From Aurelia coerulea (Eukaryota > Cnidaria > Scyphozoa > Semaeostomeae > Ulmaridae), in the NCBI GenBank assembly GCA_039566865.1, contig CM076944.1, positions 15,894,501 through 15,958,500 on the forward strand: a DNA stretch of 64,000 nt. Reading direction: 5' to 3'. Made by a program: the position numbers and the translations under genes. Of this stretch, positions 47,101-59,100 are shown piece by piece; position 1 is the stretch's first letter, and every line of letters starts with the position of its first letter. The notes under the pieces are model-generated. The model did no database searches. It saw nothing but the letters and a program-made list of their open reading frames with translations, and had not been told where the DNA came from.

Positions 47101-49453
47101 ACCCCTAAAGATTCTCGTCAGCGATGAAATTTCTGTCCATTTTTACATTCTGTCCAAGAACCAACTATGGGCACATAATGGACCAATTTTGATCCTATTC
47201 ATTCAATTACAGGTGATACCTTGTCTCTGTGTGATTCCAGATTATTTTTGATGAATTTTAGAAGCTGAATCATTCCCTGTTGATAACATCACTGACAGCA
47301 ATGATATCATGCCAACAACAAGTAGTGAGGCTATTTCTCGAGAAACTGAGGTAATATCCACAACCATGTTGACCCTCTACTGTTTAGCCAGGGGGTACTC
47401 TGATGTCTTTAGGAAAGGGTTGCTCAAGCTGGGGTATGCAGGATCCACCCAAAAAAGTCATTTGTAGAATAAGATTGGACAAAAAAAAACCATTTCTCTT
47501 GCACTTGATACCCACAAATTGTTAAATCTCCTCAATTAATATATTTCATGCAATATATTTGGATATCTAAGTTTCTCGATTTTAGTAATGTTGTTTGATT
47601 TGTATCTTTTTGTAAATAAACTTAACACTTTCATATTTTTGAGACAATAGAGTAATCCACCGGGTGTCCAAAAAAAAGTACTCCCGTTTGAAAAATCACC
47701 AAAATTTGATTGCACGGCTGATCTTCAACTTTCTTTTTTCGTCAAGTAGATCATGGACCACATTATTTTCCAAGATATAGCTGATCTTGAAAATAGTTTA
47801 AAAAATAGCAACTTTAGCTCTTTTTGAGCTACCTGGTTTTGAATCATACTGCAAAAAAAGCATTTATGCTTGCCAGATCAATTTCTTTGTGCATATAAAG
47901 CTTCTTGTTTGGTCATAGATGACAGAAAGAAACGCACACTATCATTGGAGACTTCGTTGACGATCAAAAATCTGAAAATTTTGACTGTTAGGCAAGATTG
48001 AGTATTTTGCTTTAAAAGTATAGCTCAAAATAAGGTTTTTCAATGTGTAATTTTTCTAACTTGTTGCATCAAAAGCAAAACTTTTAGCATCTATAAACAT
48101 TGTTTGGTCTTTGACAAAACAAGTAAAAAGAAAACTTTATCAGAGGTTTGATAAACACTTTTTGATGATTGTTTAAACAGGAGTACTTTTTTATGGGATA
48201 CCCGTTAGAATTTCAGGAACACAAAAAATGACACATGGAAACCGAAGTTCTCCAACTCTTGTTTCTATTGACTGCAACGGCAACTGACACTCTGCTGTCC
48301 ATTGTTATCTGTTATTTGCTATGATTCTAGTGTAACAGTCTTTTTATCATTACAGCTCGCAAGATCCAGATACAGGCACTCGTCAAAGACCAGTCCTGCG
48401 TCCCTAAATGCTCTCGTTTCACTAGTCAACGAAGGTATCTTCTTTGCCAAAAAGCAGCTTTCAAAAGGAACTGCTGCGTTCGCTAATCTGAGAACAGCTC
48501 GTATTGATGTTGTTGCTAACACGCGCAGTACTGTCTCTCAGGATTCTAGCTTGCCCACACTTGATGACCCACCTCCAAATTCAACATCAAATGATCGAGA
48601 AGGAATGAGTATCCTTTCAACCCCTTTACCTTCTTCTTCTGTGCACGGTGACAGACAACCGTGTCATGTCCCGTTCGTCAATGAGCCAAACGAAGAAAAC
48701 TGGAACGTTGACGAGTCAGAGAGCGACGATGACCCAGAAGCATCAGATGACATCGTTGTGCAACTGGTAGAGCAAGATTTGCCACAGGAGATAATATGGA
48801 GGGACTATTATTGGCCTAAAGGACTCGTAAGTTCATCACGAGACTGCGACGTCATCTTGTACAGGCGTGAGTTCAGCCAAGGGCTAATAGAAGGAAGGAA
48901 CGGGAGTAACGCATGTTCCTTCATTGCGGTCATTTTTGCTTATCTGTTCGACACATACAAGCTGGATTTTCCATATGGAAAAAGTTACAACGATTCAAGG
49001 GCTGAGAGTGCCATGCGCTCGGCAATGATTCAAGGCAATCGATTATACGATCGTCATCGAAGCAGTCTCCCGAATCGATACTGTTCAGTTCAAGAGGTAT
49101 CTGATGCATTGATGGACTACTGCCCGTTAATAATCGTCGAAGAAAAACCTCTTTGGCTAGAGAGCCCTGAATATTTTGCCACAATCAAAGGTCAATGTGA
49201 TCTAATGATGAGTTTCAAAAAGCGATTTTGTGCCATATTCACCTGTTCTGATGGGAAGACATCAGTGCTTCTTGGCGATGGATTTTACATTGGTTTTCTC
49301 GATACACATTGTCACCATTATTTCAAATTAGATGGTGGAGCCGTTTTCGTCCATGGAGCAAAAGACCTTGACCGTTTTGTTGAACGCATTGCTGATGTAA
49401 ATGCATGGCCGACAAATATTTATGGAAATCTAACCTTTGTAAAGTTTAGCTAA
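35104..49453 (+). CDS. KDZ-family transposase with C-terminal papain-like peptidase-like domain (16 exons)
   Basis: Exons: 35104-35374, 36205-36273, 37348-37710, 38814-38933, 39250-39488, 40350-40528, 40984-41080, 41600-41935, 42859-42976, 43431-43522, 43933-44053, 44630-44998, 45913-46086, 46454-46648, 47262-47350, 48356-49453. All introns are GT-AG, every junction keeps phase, and the sum is 3,930 nt (1,309 residues) with no internal stop. Domains: a basic N-terminus (1-90); a CxxC/CxxC/CxxC/HH cluster (170-202); further CxxC pairs (246, 286, 388); and a KDZ core with HIDGN (Asp401), LDETGLIFTSCRH, FQDIACKY (Asp521), MHGTGHDWTCQ and GEDCEIVNS (Glu575/578). A coiled, charged region (600-910) and an acidic stretch (about 1055-1078) precede a C-terminal peptidase-like domain. 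KDZ proteins are DDE-type transposases; the catalytic triad is my inference. It could be an active or recent transposon gene or a domesticated one. No flanking terminal repeats specific to it were found. Confidence 0.85.
37048..37278. mobile_element. foldback MITE in intron 2 of the KDZ gene
   Basis: GTCCCAAAATGATGTATTAA near 37070 is complementary to the stretch ending near 37251. The inverted match extends outward to GAATTCT on both sides and inward to a shared ATGTCCA. The loop is about 100 bp. No coding capacity. Confidence 0.65.
37348..37710 (+). other. cysteine-cluster exon of the KDZ gene
   Basis: This exon encodes residues 114-234. CLECHAQLAEVRCKSC and the following FCATCDNTIHH give a CxxC-x8-CxxC-x7-CxxC-x4-HH pattern, a B-box-like zinc-binding unit of the CxC type associated with KDZ transposases. 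It is bounded by TTTTTAG and GTTTGT. Confidence 0.75.
39250..42976 (+). other. transposase core exons of the KDZ gene
   Basis: Exons 5-9 encode residues 275-597. In order they carry GRFDVLVQKIRCCNC, the DGN motif, CRHQVAQKGINMYQGELFAY, DIACKYRPW, the MHGTGHDWTCQ block and GRSHGEDCEIVNSTLS. This matches, motif by motif, the KDZ order I recall from fungi and animals, including the split of the WTCQ / VFEGGRY region by an intron. Confidence 0.8.
39786..40070. repeat. degenerate foldback MITE in intron 5 of the KDZ gene
   Basis: ATTGGTATGGGAACGAGCAT, TGGTCCATGATTTAC and CATCTTAGTTAGC are shared with the better-preserved element at 45521-45838. The inverted partner near 39970-40000 is diverged. 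Confidence 0.5.
45265..45420. repeat. dispersed repeat, copy in intron 12 of the KDZ gene
   Basis: Shares GTAAAATATAACTT-AAACTATTTATTTT-type sequence and GTAATGTCTAAA with 13440-13640. Ends undefined. Confidence 0.5.
45521..45838. mobile_element. foldback MITE in intron 12 of the KDZ gene
   Basis: The inverted arms run from GTTAACTAAGATGAG inward through TTTGGTA and AAAAATGCCTG to TTTGTATGGGAATCGAGAAT, pairing with the complementary stretch 45713-45833. The loop is about 60 bp. About 318 bp in all, with a degenerate relative in intron 5. Confidence 0.7.
47661..48204. mobile_element. mariner-type MITE in intron 15 of the KDZ gene
   Basis: The left end CGGGTGTCCAAAAAAAAGTA and the right end, in reverse, CGGGTATCCCATAAAAAAGT form an imperfect terminal inverted repeat of about 28 bp continuing into CTCCYGTTT. 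The terminus style matches other GGGTGTCC ends in the window (8049, 61765). No TA duplication is preserved. Confidence 0.65.
48356..49453 (+). other. final KDZ exon: papain-like cysteine-peptidase-like domain
   Basis: Residues 945-1309. The first 170 are low complexity and acidic. Then a globular region begins YYWPKGLVSSSRDCDVILYR with RNGSNACSFIAVIFAYLF (candidate nucleophile Cys1131), NRLYDRHRSSLPNRYCSVQE, and GFLDTHCHHYFKLDGGAVFV (Asp1260, His1262 and His1264) near the C-terminus. A Cys in an N-A-C context followed about 130 residues later by a D-x-H motif and a GGAV strand resembles papain-fold deubiquitinase-type peptidases (OTU or C76-like). The exact family is not settled. Confidence 0.6.
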
Positions 49454-49889
49454 GTAGTGTCATTAATTGAGTTTTTTAGAGGCTTCCTTGAGCTGCATGT
49501 CTAACATCGGGCGCACAACCCCTACATCAGAATGATGGAGGAGATAAGGCACGTAGGAGGTTTGACATAGTAGTCATTTTGGGGTCTTATCCTAACCCTA
49601 ACCCTGACACTAACCCAAGAAAGACGTCTGAGCAAAATGTAAAATGGTTGAATGCCGTGAACTTAAGGCTTAAGGGACAAGGGGGTGTATTAAAGAGGGG
49701 GGCCTATTCACAAAATCAAATGACAAGGATGATGTAAATGATCGCTTGTTTGTCCTTTTGCCACATATCTTACAGAATCAATATAAAACTTTAACCATTT
49801 CAAAATTAACATGCAAACTTTGTTTTGCTAAACAAAAGAATAACCTTTCCTTGAGTATAAAATATAAATGGAAGGGGGTTAGAGAGGAG
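49454..49889. other. 3' flank of the KDZ gene, no gene
   Basis: Contains a short telomere-like CCTAACCCTAACCCTGACAC near 49593. No canonical AATAAA was seen close to the stop codon. Confidence 0.4.
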
Positions 49890-50358
49890 GCCCGGGGGGG
49901 GGAGGGTACTTCACTATAAATCCATACAGGGGTGTGTGCCGCCAGAATTTCTGTTATGACCCAATCCCAGAATTTTGGTCAAATATTGATACCCTATCCC
50001 AGAATATAGGTCAGATATTGATACCCAATCTCAGAATTATGAAAAAGTAACAAAGAAAAATTCAACGTTAAATAGCAGTCAAGTTCAAGGCGAAAGAACG
50101 GATTTCCTCTCAGTCATGGTCACAAGCAGAACAAATCTGTTCTGAATCAATGGGGACATTGAACACCCATTACCAGAATTTTTAGTATAACAGTTAACTT
50201 CAATGCCAGAAGATTCCAAGTGAAAGTATACCATAGTCACAGAAAATTTCGAGTAAAAGTATACCCCATTCCCGGAATATTCAGGCCAAAAACTTCCGAA
50301 AACTGGTGCACATCCCCGTCTGACCCAATAGTGCAGTAACTCCCCCCCCCCCCACCGG
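49890..50358. mobile_element. G-rich-ended element, copy 1, perfect 8-bp target duplication
   Basis: GAGAGGAG is directly repeated at 49882-49889 and 50359-50366. The ends are GCCCGGGGGGGGGGAGGGTACT and the complementary-type AGTAACTCCCCCC...CACCGG, continuing inverted through CACTAT. The interior has short degenerate repeats of the type GATACCCTATCCCAGAATA. No transposase. A second copy is at 61135-61461. Confidence 0.8.
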
Positions 50359-50366
50359 GAGAGGAG

Positions 50367-53160
50367 CTTATTTAGAATTTTGGCTTGGAGGGAAGGGCTT
50401 ATCGGAGAGGCACTTAACAGGGATGGGGATATATATAGCTTTATGGTATTACCTCTATCTTGCTTTTCTCGAGAACCAAATAAACAGGAGAGGGGTAGCA
50501 ATAATCAGGTGGGCTGGAATGGGCTGATGGCTAGATAAAATGATAATCGAAGAGGGGGGAGGGAGAAAACTTGAAAATATTCGATTGCTTAGTGAAACAT
50601 GTATCTCTTTTATATCTATTCGTAGATTATTTTCACTGTTATTTCAATTTTGCAAGAATTAATAAAAGGGGATAGGAATGAAAGTGGGGTGGCTAAAACT
50701 TTTCAAAATTTGATTGGCAGGGAGGAAAGGAGATTATACGGTACTCGAGAGTATTGGTACTGTTCTAGAGTGTAAAGCTTTTTTGAGTTGCTTGTCATTA
50801 AAATTCGTGTTGAATAACAGATCCAACCTGAAATATTTACCAAACGCTTGTTTCTCAACGACGCTCTGTTGCTAGTTTTTAAAGTTTAGAAAATTTCAAA
50901 GGGTGGGGGGGGGGGATGGGGGCTTTCCCGTTTTTATGATTTTTGTGATATTTTTGGGTCTACATTAAGTGGAATTATGGCTATGATATTTTTGGGCATA
51001 AGTCAAAGTGATATTTCTTGGTTCTTTAGGGGCAATCCTGGCCTCAATTTGCATTATTTCAGGATCTTTTATGTTCGTTTACAGATGTCAAAGTACAAAG
51101 AGAGCTGTTAGTTTCAGCGTCAGAAAAATTTGCAAAAATCAGCCATAATTGGGCAGAAATCCGCCTCAAGTCGGGCAAAATTTTCTCAAACAATGGATTT
51201 TTTTGCCGGGCAGCCCCCCAAATTTTATCTCCCCCTACGCCGATGCTTAGTGCCCAGTGGGCTTGGTCGTCCCCCTAGGTTTCTCGCCATCTGACTACAT
51301 TTCATTGCAAATTACCAAAGGAGGTTAGCGAGTGGGAGATTAATTTGCCAAGTTATAGGGCAAAATATGGGTCACAAAATTTTTCAATGGAGGAGCTTAT
51401 TTGTTTTGGAATTGTTTTCCGATTATCAAATTTTTGGGAACACAAATGTGTGCCTGATTAAGAATCTAGCTTTATTATCTTGTTATCTGTGACCCCCTTC
51501 CAAATCAGAGAAATTTCATAGCCCTTGCAAGATTCAAGTTCCGAGGACAAAAGATCAATCAAATCATACCTACTCTGCAGTATTTTCAAATAAAATGGAA
51601 GTTCCATGACTACAAAATTTTGGTATACATAACTTTTGGACGTACGTTGGTTTTAAGGAGCTGTATCTAATTTGAATGCTTCAGTAGGGGGTATGTTTTC
51701 ACGTTTGGGTGGCAAAAGCCAAACCAAGAATCCTGGATAATTCAGAATAACTCAAACTCAGAATAACCTGCAATAATTATTGAGCAAGATTAGCAAAGAG
51801 TTTTGCATGACTAATTTTTGCTTTATCAACTGTACTGCAAGATAGACTTTAGCATTCATAATGCTATGAATTCTGTTGTGGCCATGAGACTGAAATGCTC
51901 ACACGCGTATTTTTAATAAGAAACTAAGAAATCGAACCAACACAGTTTCTCGATAGAATGACAATTTCTCAATATCATCATATTTTAAGAAATCAAAGAA
52001 ATTTTCTTTCAAGTAATAGAGTTTCACAAATGTTTGCTGGACTAGGAGTTGATTTTATGTTTCATATTCAGTTTCATATAAAGATATACGTGTATGCCAC
52101 TCTTGATATTGTTGGTTGATAGACGTCAGAATGAAAAACAACGACAGAAAACAAAACTTGAACGTGATTTGTAATGAAAATACTAATTCCTCAAATTCAT
52201 CGTAAAAACTTCTAAAGGACAAGATATTACCTCACAATGAAAAGTGTTAACAGTCAATTATCATATACTACAGGGCGTTCCTAAAAAATTGTGCCCTGTT
52301 TGCCTAAAGATTGTGACACAATGGCAAAAGATTCTTGCCAAACGTTCATGTGATGTTGCCCTTCAGATGTTCAAATAAAGTTTGTGACCATCCCTGTAAA
52401 AAGCCATTGCAAAATGATGGAGCTATGACCTTTAGCAGACAGAATTTGCCTGATGACTGAAACCAGAGTTGGCCATTTTGTCTTACTATTTTGCAGCATG
52501 AGAACATGGCGAACTTATCTCAAAAGCTACACATGATTTCCTACAATAAATCAAACTACGAGCAAAGGAATTTGCAAAATTAATCAATGTAAATGTAACT
52601 GTTAAATTGGTTGTTATGATGACGAAAGGAACCTTCAGAGTAATTCTTTGTTAAACACATGTCCAAAAAAGCATAAATTGTTCTGCTTTACAACATTTTA
52701 ATTTCTAACGACCTACCAACAAACGGACGGCAGCAGATAATTGATTGTCTAAAGACCAAATTTTGATGACGATGTCCACAACCAATTTCTACCTAGATTT
52801 ATGATTTATGTAAAAAGAAGAAAGAAAGAGTCTGCGAACCATGTGCAAAAGCTTGCTACTTCGGTTTTCAGATTTCTTGAACGTTAATTCATGTTGGCTG
52901 TGTTGAAATTAATTGATTAGGCGGCTGTAACAAGCTCTGGCTCTTTGTTTCATAGACCCTTTCTTCTTTTGGATAATGAGCACCATTAAAGGGAAAAGAC
53001 ATAGCTATATTGACAAGCTGCTATAAATAGGCTAAAGAAACGCCCACAAACCCATCGTTTCCTTTGCCACACAATGAAACGGCAGGCGTCAAAGTTGTTG
53101 AATACAATAGATTATATTTTTTACTTGGCCCGGGCCAGCTTTTAACTATGTCGATTCCCT
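50367..53160. other. no gene recognised
   Basis: Long unassigned stretch with G/C homopolymer runs near 50905 and 51210. At 52272, ACAGGGCGTTCCTAAAAAAT resembles a decayed left end of a mariner-type MITE. The following sequence to about 52500 (GATGGAGCTATGACC, ATTTTGCAGC) is related to 61790-61860. No right end was found. Confidence 0.45.
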
Positions 53161-56100
53161 TTAATAGTCTTCAAGAACCAATGCACCGTCTTTCATAATA
53201 TTCCATTTTAAATTACGACGAGGCAAATAATAAAAGTAGTTTACGGTCAAATACTCGTTTTCAGGTTCCAGTGTACCGCAAACTACTGGTGCAGGGCAGT
53301 GCTCATTTACTCCCAGTATCTGGACGCAGATGAAGCCGTCTGGTACTTTTTTCCCATGTAATGTACTGCGCTCTGGTTGTGGGAAGCCAACGGCAACACA
53401 CCTTCCGTCCACGACATAAGTTACGCCTGCAGTGAACGAAAGACAACTTTTTACGTGCACACAGAACCAGATCGTCTTAGCGATAGAGCATACTTAAATG
53501 GGTAGCAAGACAAATGATCATTGACACTAAATGTAAACAAACTCAAAGTTGAATCAGAATGCAATACGGCAACTTCTGTAATGCAGTAAATCTATCACGT
53601 CAATAGATATATTGATGCTGTTGCCAGTTGCCATGCTGGTTCATTTTTTCAATCAGGTTCAAGTTCGTACCAAAATACACAATTGAAATGATAGAAAAAT
53701 TAAGCAATGAACGATATACAATGACGATAAACATATGTCATAAATTATTTAGATGAGAAGTATTGACTTTCACTTTCCCTTACTAGCAAAATGTTTGCCT
53801 CCGTAATACTATGCTTGTGCATGAAGGAATTCACAGCATCCTCTAGACAACCTGGATGATACGAGTCTTATTCATTTTGGAATACAGGCTTCAGCAATAG
53901 GAATACACTAAGCTTTGCAATGAGACATAAAAGCAGTGAGACATAATAACAATAAAAGCATACTTCTGCTACCGTACACCATTGATTTAATATCATCTGG
54001 AAGAAAGAAAATTATTGTGCAGCAGTTAAAATTTGAAAAGATAAAAATTTGTGATGAAGATTTCCTGATTGACAATTTAACTTCATAAATCAAATGTTTA
54101 CCATGACAAATTTACGTGTTCGTGCGGAGGCTAGTAGCTTTTTCTGAATGAGTGAAATTGCACATAGACAAAAGTCCCTTAGCTGTAAATGTCTACTCAA
54201 AACTAGCAGGACACGGGACATATATTCTGCTTGAACCTATATCTTGAAATTGATATAATCCGGATGAAATGATCAGTGAAACATAGATAATTTTCATGAA
54301 GATAATAATAACAAATGTTTGGAACAAACCATTATTATTCATAGTAACTGTGGCATCTCCATCTACGAAAGAAATTTTCATATATTAAAAGGTAGAAGTA
54401 AGATTCAATTCCTAATCTTAAAATTGATATATTCTGGATGAAATGATCAGTGAAACATAGATAATTCTCATGATGATAATAATAACAAATGTTTGGAACA
54501 AACCATTATTATATGTAGTAACTGTGGCATCTCCATCTACGAAAGAAATTTTCATATATTAAAAGGTAGAAGTAAAATTCAATTCCTAATCTTAAAATTG
54601 ATATATTCTGAATGAAATGATCAGTGAAAAATAGATAACTCTCATGGAGATTATAATAACCAATGTTTCGAACAAACCATTATTATTCGTAGTAACTGTG
54701 GCATCTCCATCTATGAAAGAAACTTTCATATATTAAAAGGTAGAAGTAAGATTCAATTCCTAATCTTGAAATTGATATATTTCGAATGAAATGATCAGTG
54801 AAACGTAGATAATTCTCATGAAGATAATAATAACCAATGTTTGGATCAAAACCATTATTATTCGTAGCAACTGTAGCATCTCCATCTCGAAAGAAATTTT
54901 CATATATTAAAAGGTAGAAGTAAGATTCAATTCCTAATCTTGAAATTGATATATTCCGAATGAAATGATCAGTGAAACATAAATAATTCTCATGAAGATA
55001 ATAATAACCAATGTTTGGATCAAAACCATTATTATTCGTTGCAACTGTAGCATCTCCATCTCGAAAGAAATTTTCATATATTAAAAGATTAAAAGGTAGG
55101 AGCAAGATTCAATTCCTAATCTCGAAATTGATATATTCCGAATGAAATGATCAGTGAAACATAGATAATTCTCATGAAGATAATAACAACCAATGTTTGG
55201 AACAAACCATTATTATTCGTAGTAACTGTGGCATCTCCATCTACGAAAGAAATTTTCATATATTAAAAGGTAGAAGTAAGATTCAATTCCTAATCTTGAA
55301 ATTGATATATTCCGAATGAAATGATCAGTGAAACATATATAATTCTCATGAAGATAATAATAACAAATGTTTGGAACAAACCATTATTATTCATAGTAAC
55401 TGTGGCATCTCCATCTACGAAAGAAATTTTCATATTTAAAAGGTAGAAGTAAGATTCAATTCCTAATCTTAAAATTGATATATTCTGAATGAAATGATCA
55501 GTGAAACATAGATAATTCTCATGAAGATAATAATAACAAATGTTTGGAACAAACCATTATTATTCATAGGAACTGTGGTATCTCCATCTACGAAAGAAAT
55601 TTTCATATATTAAAAGGTAGAAGTAAGATTCAATTCCTAATCTTGAAATTGATATATTCTGAATGAAATGATCAGTGAAACATATATAATTCTCATGAAG
55701 ATAATAATAACCAATGTTTGGAACAAACCATTATTATTCATAGTAACTGTGGTATCTCCATCTACGAAAGAAATTTTCATATATTAAAAGGTAGAAGTAA
55801 GATTCAATTCCTAATCTTAAAATTGATATATTCTGAATGAAATGATCAGTGAAACATAGATAATTCTCATGGAGATAATAATAACAAATGTTTCGAACAA
55901 ACCATTATTATCTGTAGTAACTGTGGCATCTCCATCTACGAAAGAAATTTGCATATATTAAAAGGTAGAAGTAAGATTCAATTCCTAATCTTGAAATTGA
56001 TATATTCTGAATGAAATGATCAGTGAAACATAAATAATTCTCATGGAGATAATAATAACCAATGTTTTGAACAAACCATTATTATTCGTAGTAACTGTGG

Positions 56101-59100
56101 CATCTCCATCTACGAAAGAAATTTTCATATATTAAAAGGTAGAAGTAAGATTCAATTCCTAATCTTGAAATTGATATATTCCGAATGAAATGATCAGTGA
56201 AACATAGATAATTCTCATGGAGATAATAATAACCAATGTTTGGAACAAACCATTATTATTCGTTGCAACTGTAGCATCTCCATCTCGAAAGAAATTTTCA
56301 TATATTAAAAGGTAGAAGTAAGATTCAATTCCTAATCTTGAAATTGATATATTCCGAATGAAATGATCAGTGAAACATATATAATTCTCATGAAGATAAT
56401 AATAACAAATGTTTGGAACAAACCATTATTATTTGTAGTAACTGTGGCATCTCCATCTACGAAAGAAATTTTCATATATTAAAAGGTAGAAGTAAAATTC
56501 AATTCCTGATCTTAAAATTGATATATTCCGAATGAAATGATCAGTGAAACATAGATCATTCTCATGGAGATAATAATAACAAATGTTTGGAACAAACCGT
56601 TATTATTCAAAGTAACGGTGGCATCTTCATATATGAAAGAAATTTTTATATAATACAAAATAGAAGTAAGATTCAATTCCTAATCTTGAATTGGATATGA
56701 TGAGTCGATATAATTGTTTCTCTTAACAAAATTATACTAAATTATAAAACGAACCGTTCTTATTCCTTGCGACAGCAGAAGTTTTATCTACGAAGGAATT
56801 GTAGTATATCACACGGTGGAAGTACAATTCAATTCCAAATCTTTAATTTGATGAGACGCAATCTTGAACGGTAGGAAGGCTTCCTCATACTAACACCAAC
56901 TCATTTGGTATAGCTACAAGAGCACCATGTTGTACTTTTGTATGATGCAAAGGTATGATGCAACTTTATGAAACCCTTTATGTTTGAAATAAGAACCTTT
57001 CAAGACATAAATTTAAGAATAACATGGCAAAATGTTCGTGGAACCTTTGTTCTTGTGTATTGAATTATATACAACACTTCGTAAACAGTGTACTTTTTGT
57101 CACCAAAAATATGCGGCAATGCAATGGTAGAAACGACATCATAATTCATGCACCCCCACGTTAAGAAACAAATTAAGACAATTTCAGTACTAAAAAGTGC
57201 AAAGTGTCATGTGAAGTTAAGAGAGTATTAGTGCCATGGGCTAATCCAAGTTTCTTATAAATAACGAACATTTTGATTGCGGGAACCAACCTTTAAGTTT
57301 CTCACGCATGTACTCCTGAAATAGATCAAGTGCGCACAGCCCTGTCTCATCGTTCAGGAATCTCTCCCCAAGACTCTCAGCAGGGCTGTACGACCAAAAA
57401 GAATTCCTCTTCTCGTTTTTCTTTAATCCAATTATGATGACTTCACAATTCTTGGCATAAAGAATGTCAGCCTAGAATAACGTGATTTTGATAAACCTTC
57501 TACAATCAACTATATATCTAAGTGGAAAATAATCAATGACAATCTGCTGGGAGAAAGAGGGTAACCTGTCTTCCAGACCCTTTTCTTTTCGGAACTGGGG
57601 TCTGGGATGCGGAGGGGGGTACATAACATGTTCAGGGTACGGGTATATGCCAACGTTATGGATGGGTTTTTGGGTCCAAAATTCTCTGAACAAGTGTCCT
57701 TTTTCGGCAGATTATCCATAAACATGGGTGGGGTTTCGCTGAAATTTGCAAAAAATGGTTAAAAATTGATAGTTTTCCGCTAAAATTCATCATAAAAGTG
57801 GGAGACACAGGCTACAAGAGGATTCTCGCTTTCTAGAAATCCCATTCAGAAGAATCTTTGTTCTAAATCCTATGTTCTTTTAGAAATCTGGTGCATTTCA
57901 AAAGGAATGATACATCTTAATAATTATCATAACAACCACGTGAGCCAGAAAAAAGTCCCCATTTTTGAAAATTCATAGCACAAAGAGTACCAGACCGATT
58001 GGAATCAATCAAATTCTGTTTGATGGCCGAGAAATTGATGTATTTCTAAGAATTTTCACTTGTTTTGATGAGCAGTGAAAAGGTATGCAAATTTGACTTA
58101 TCAACTTGAACAAAATCTCCAGTAATTGTTAATACAATGCAATGAAGTGCTGGAAGTGCTCTTGGGTATCGTTCTGCCCTTACGATTTCAAGTGTTTTAG
58201 GCACTTTTTCAGACATTCTGCAGCCAAGATTCTGCATTCTGCAGTATTTTTAGGACTTTAAAAATGTGAGAAAAAGCACAGAAATAGTTTGGCTTTTTGC
58301 CATTAACTACAATTAGAATTATTCAAGTCTGTCAAGTACTCTAGTCGCTATGAATTTTCGAAAGCGGAACTTCTTTCTGGCTCACCTAGTGGTACAACAA
58401 ATAATGTTCATGATTATCAGCAACTTCCAATTTCAGTTGTATTTCTACAGTTGATACTCGATAAAGAGTTCAAGCATTTGGTATCCAAGCATTTGCAATA
58501 CAAATAGAAGAGCTTCATTTAGCTTCACTAAGTTGTTTTATAAAGAGCATCGGATTTATCTCTGTTTTGGATGCAACGGAGTTTTGATGCAATGGATGTA
58601 CCATGTTATATTACAGTGCTTTCCTGGTTTCAATTTCTTAGAGTTTAGCAATTTAATCATTTCAAATTTTTTACAAAATCAAAAGCACGTTGTACTCGGC
58701 TTATACTTACTCTTTTTTTCAAGATCTTCTTCAGGTCGGTGAATGCCGACTTTTCATACCTCTCCCCAAGCTCATCTGTTGTCACCTTCTTTCTAAAACT
58801 TATGCCACACTCTACGCATCGTCTTCTGCTTATTGCCTGACCTTTACTGCAAGCTGGACAAGACCTGAATGCCTAATTTAATCATAAACTTCAGTAATAT
58901 CAATATCACAAACATGAAGGGCTCTCGTAGAGTAGAAACTTAGGACAAGCCAAATAGAAAATATGAGCAGTCAGTTTGAGTTTTTCATATTTTTATTCAC
59001 AAGGTTATCAATTTTACAGACAGTTTCAAACATTGTGCCTTAAAAAGAAATTACCACAAATTCAGGCAAAAAGTTTAACAAACTTTTTCATGGTACATTA

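Noticed and set aside
46737..47108. Additional exon of the KDZ gene between 46648 and 47262
   Set aside because: Joining at the nearby TTATAG acceptor in the required phase gives an immediate stop; the direct join 46648-47262 keeps the frame open.
49588..49615. Interstitial telomere repeat
   Set aside because: Only about two CCCTAA-like units with substitutions; too short to be meaningful.
54190..56715. CRISPR array or multi-copy gene
   Set aside because: The full 174-bp period is conserved with no variable spacers; a satellite. The open frames across units have no start or domain of their own.
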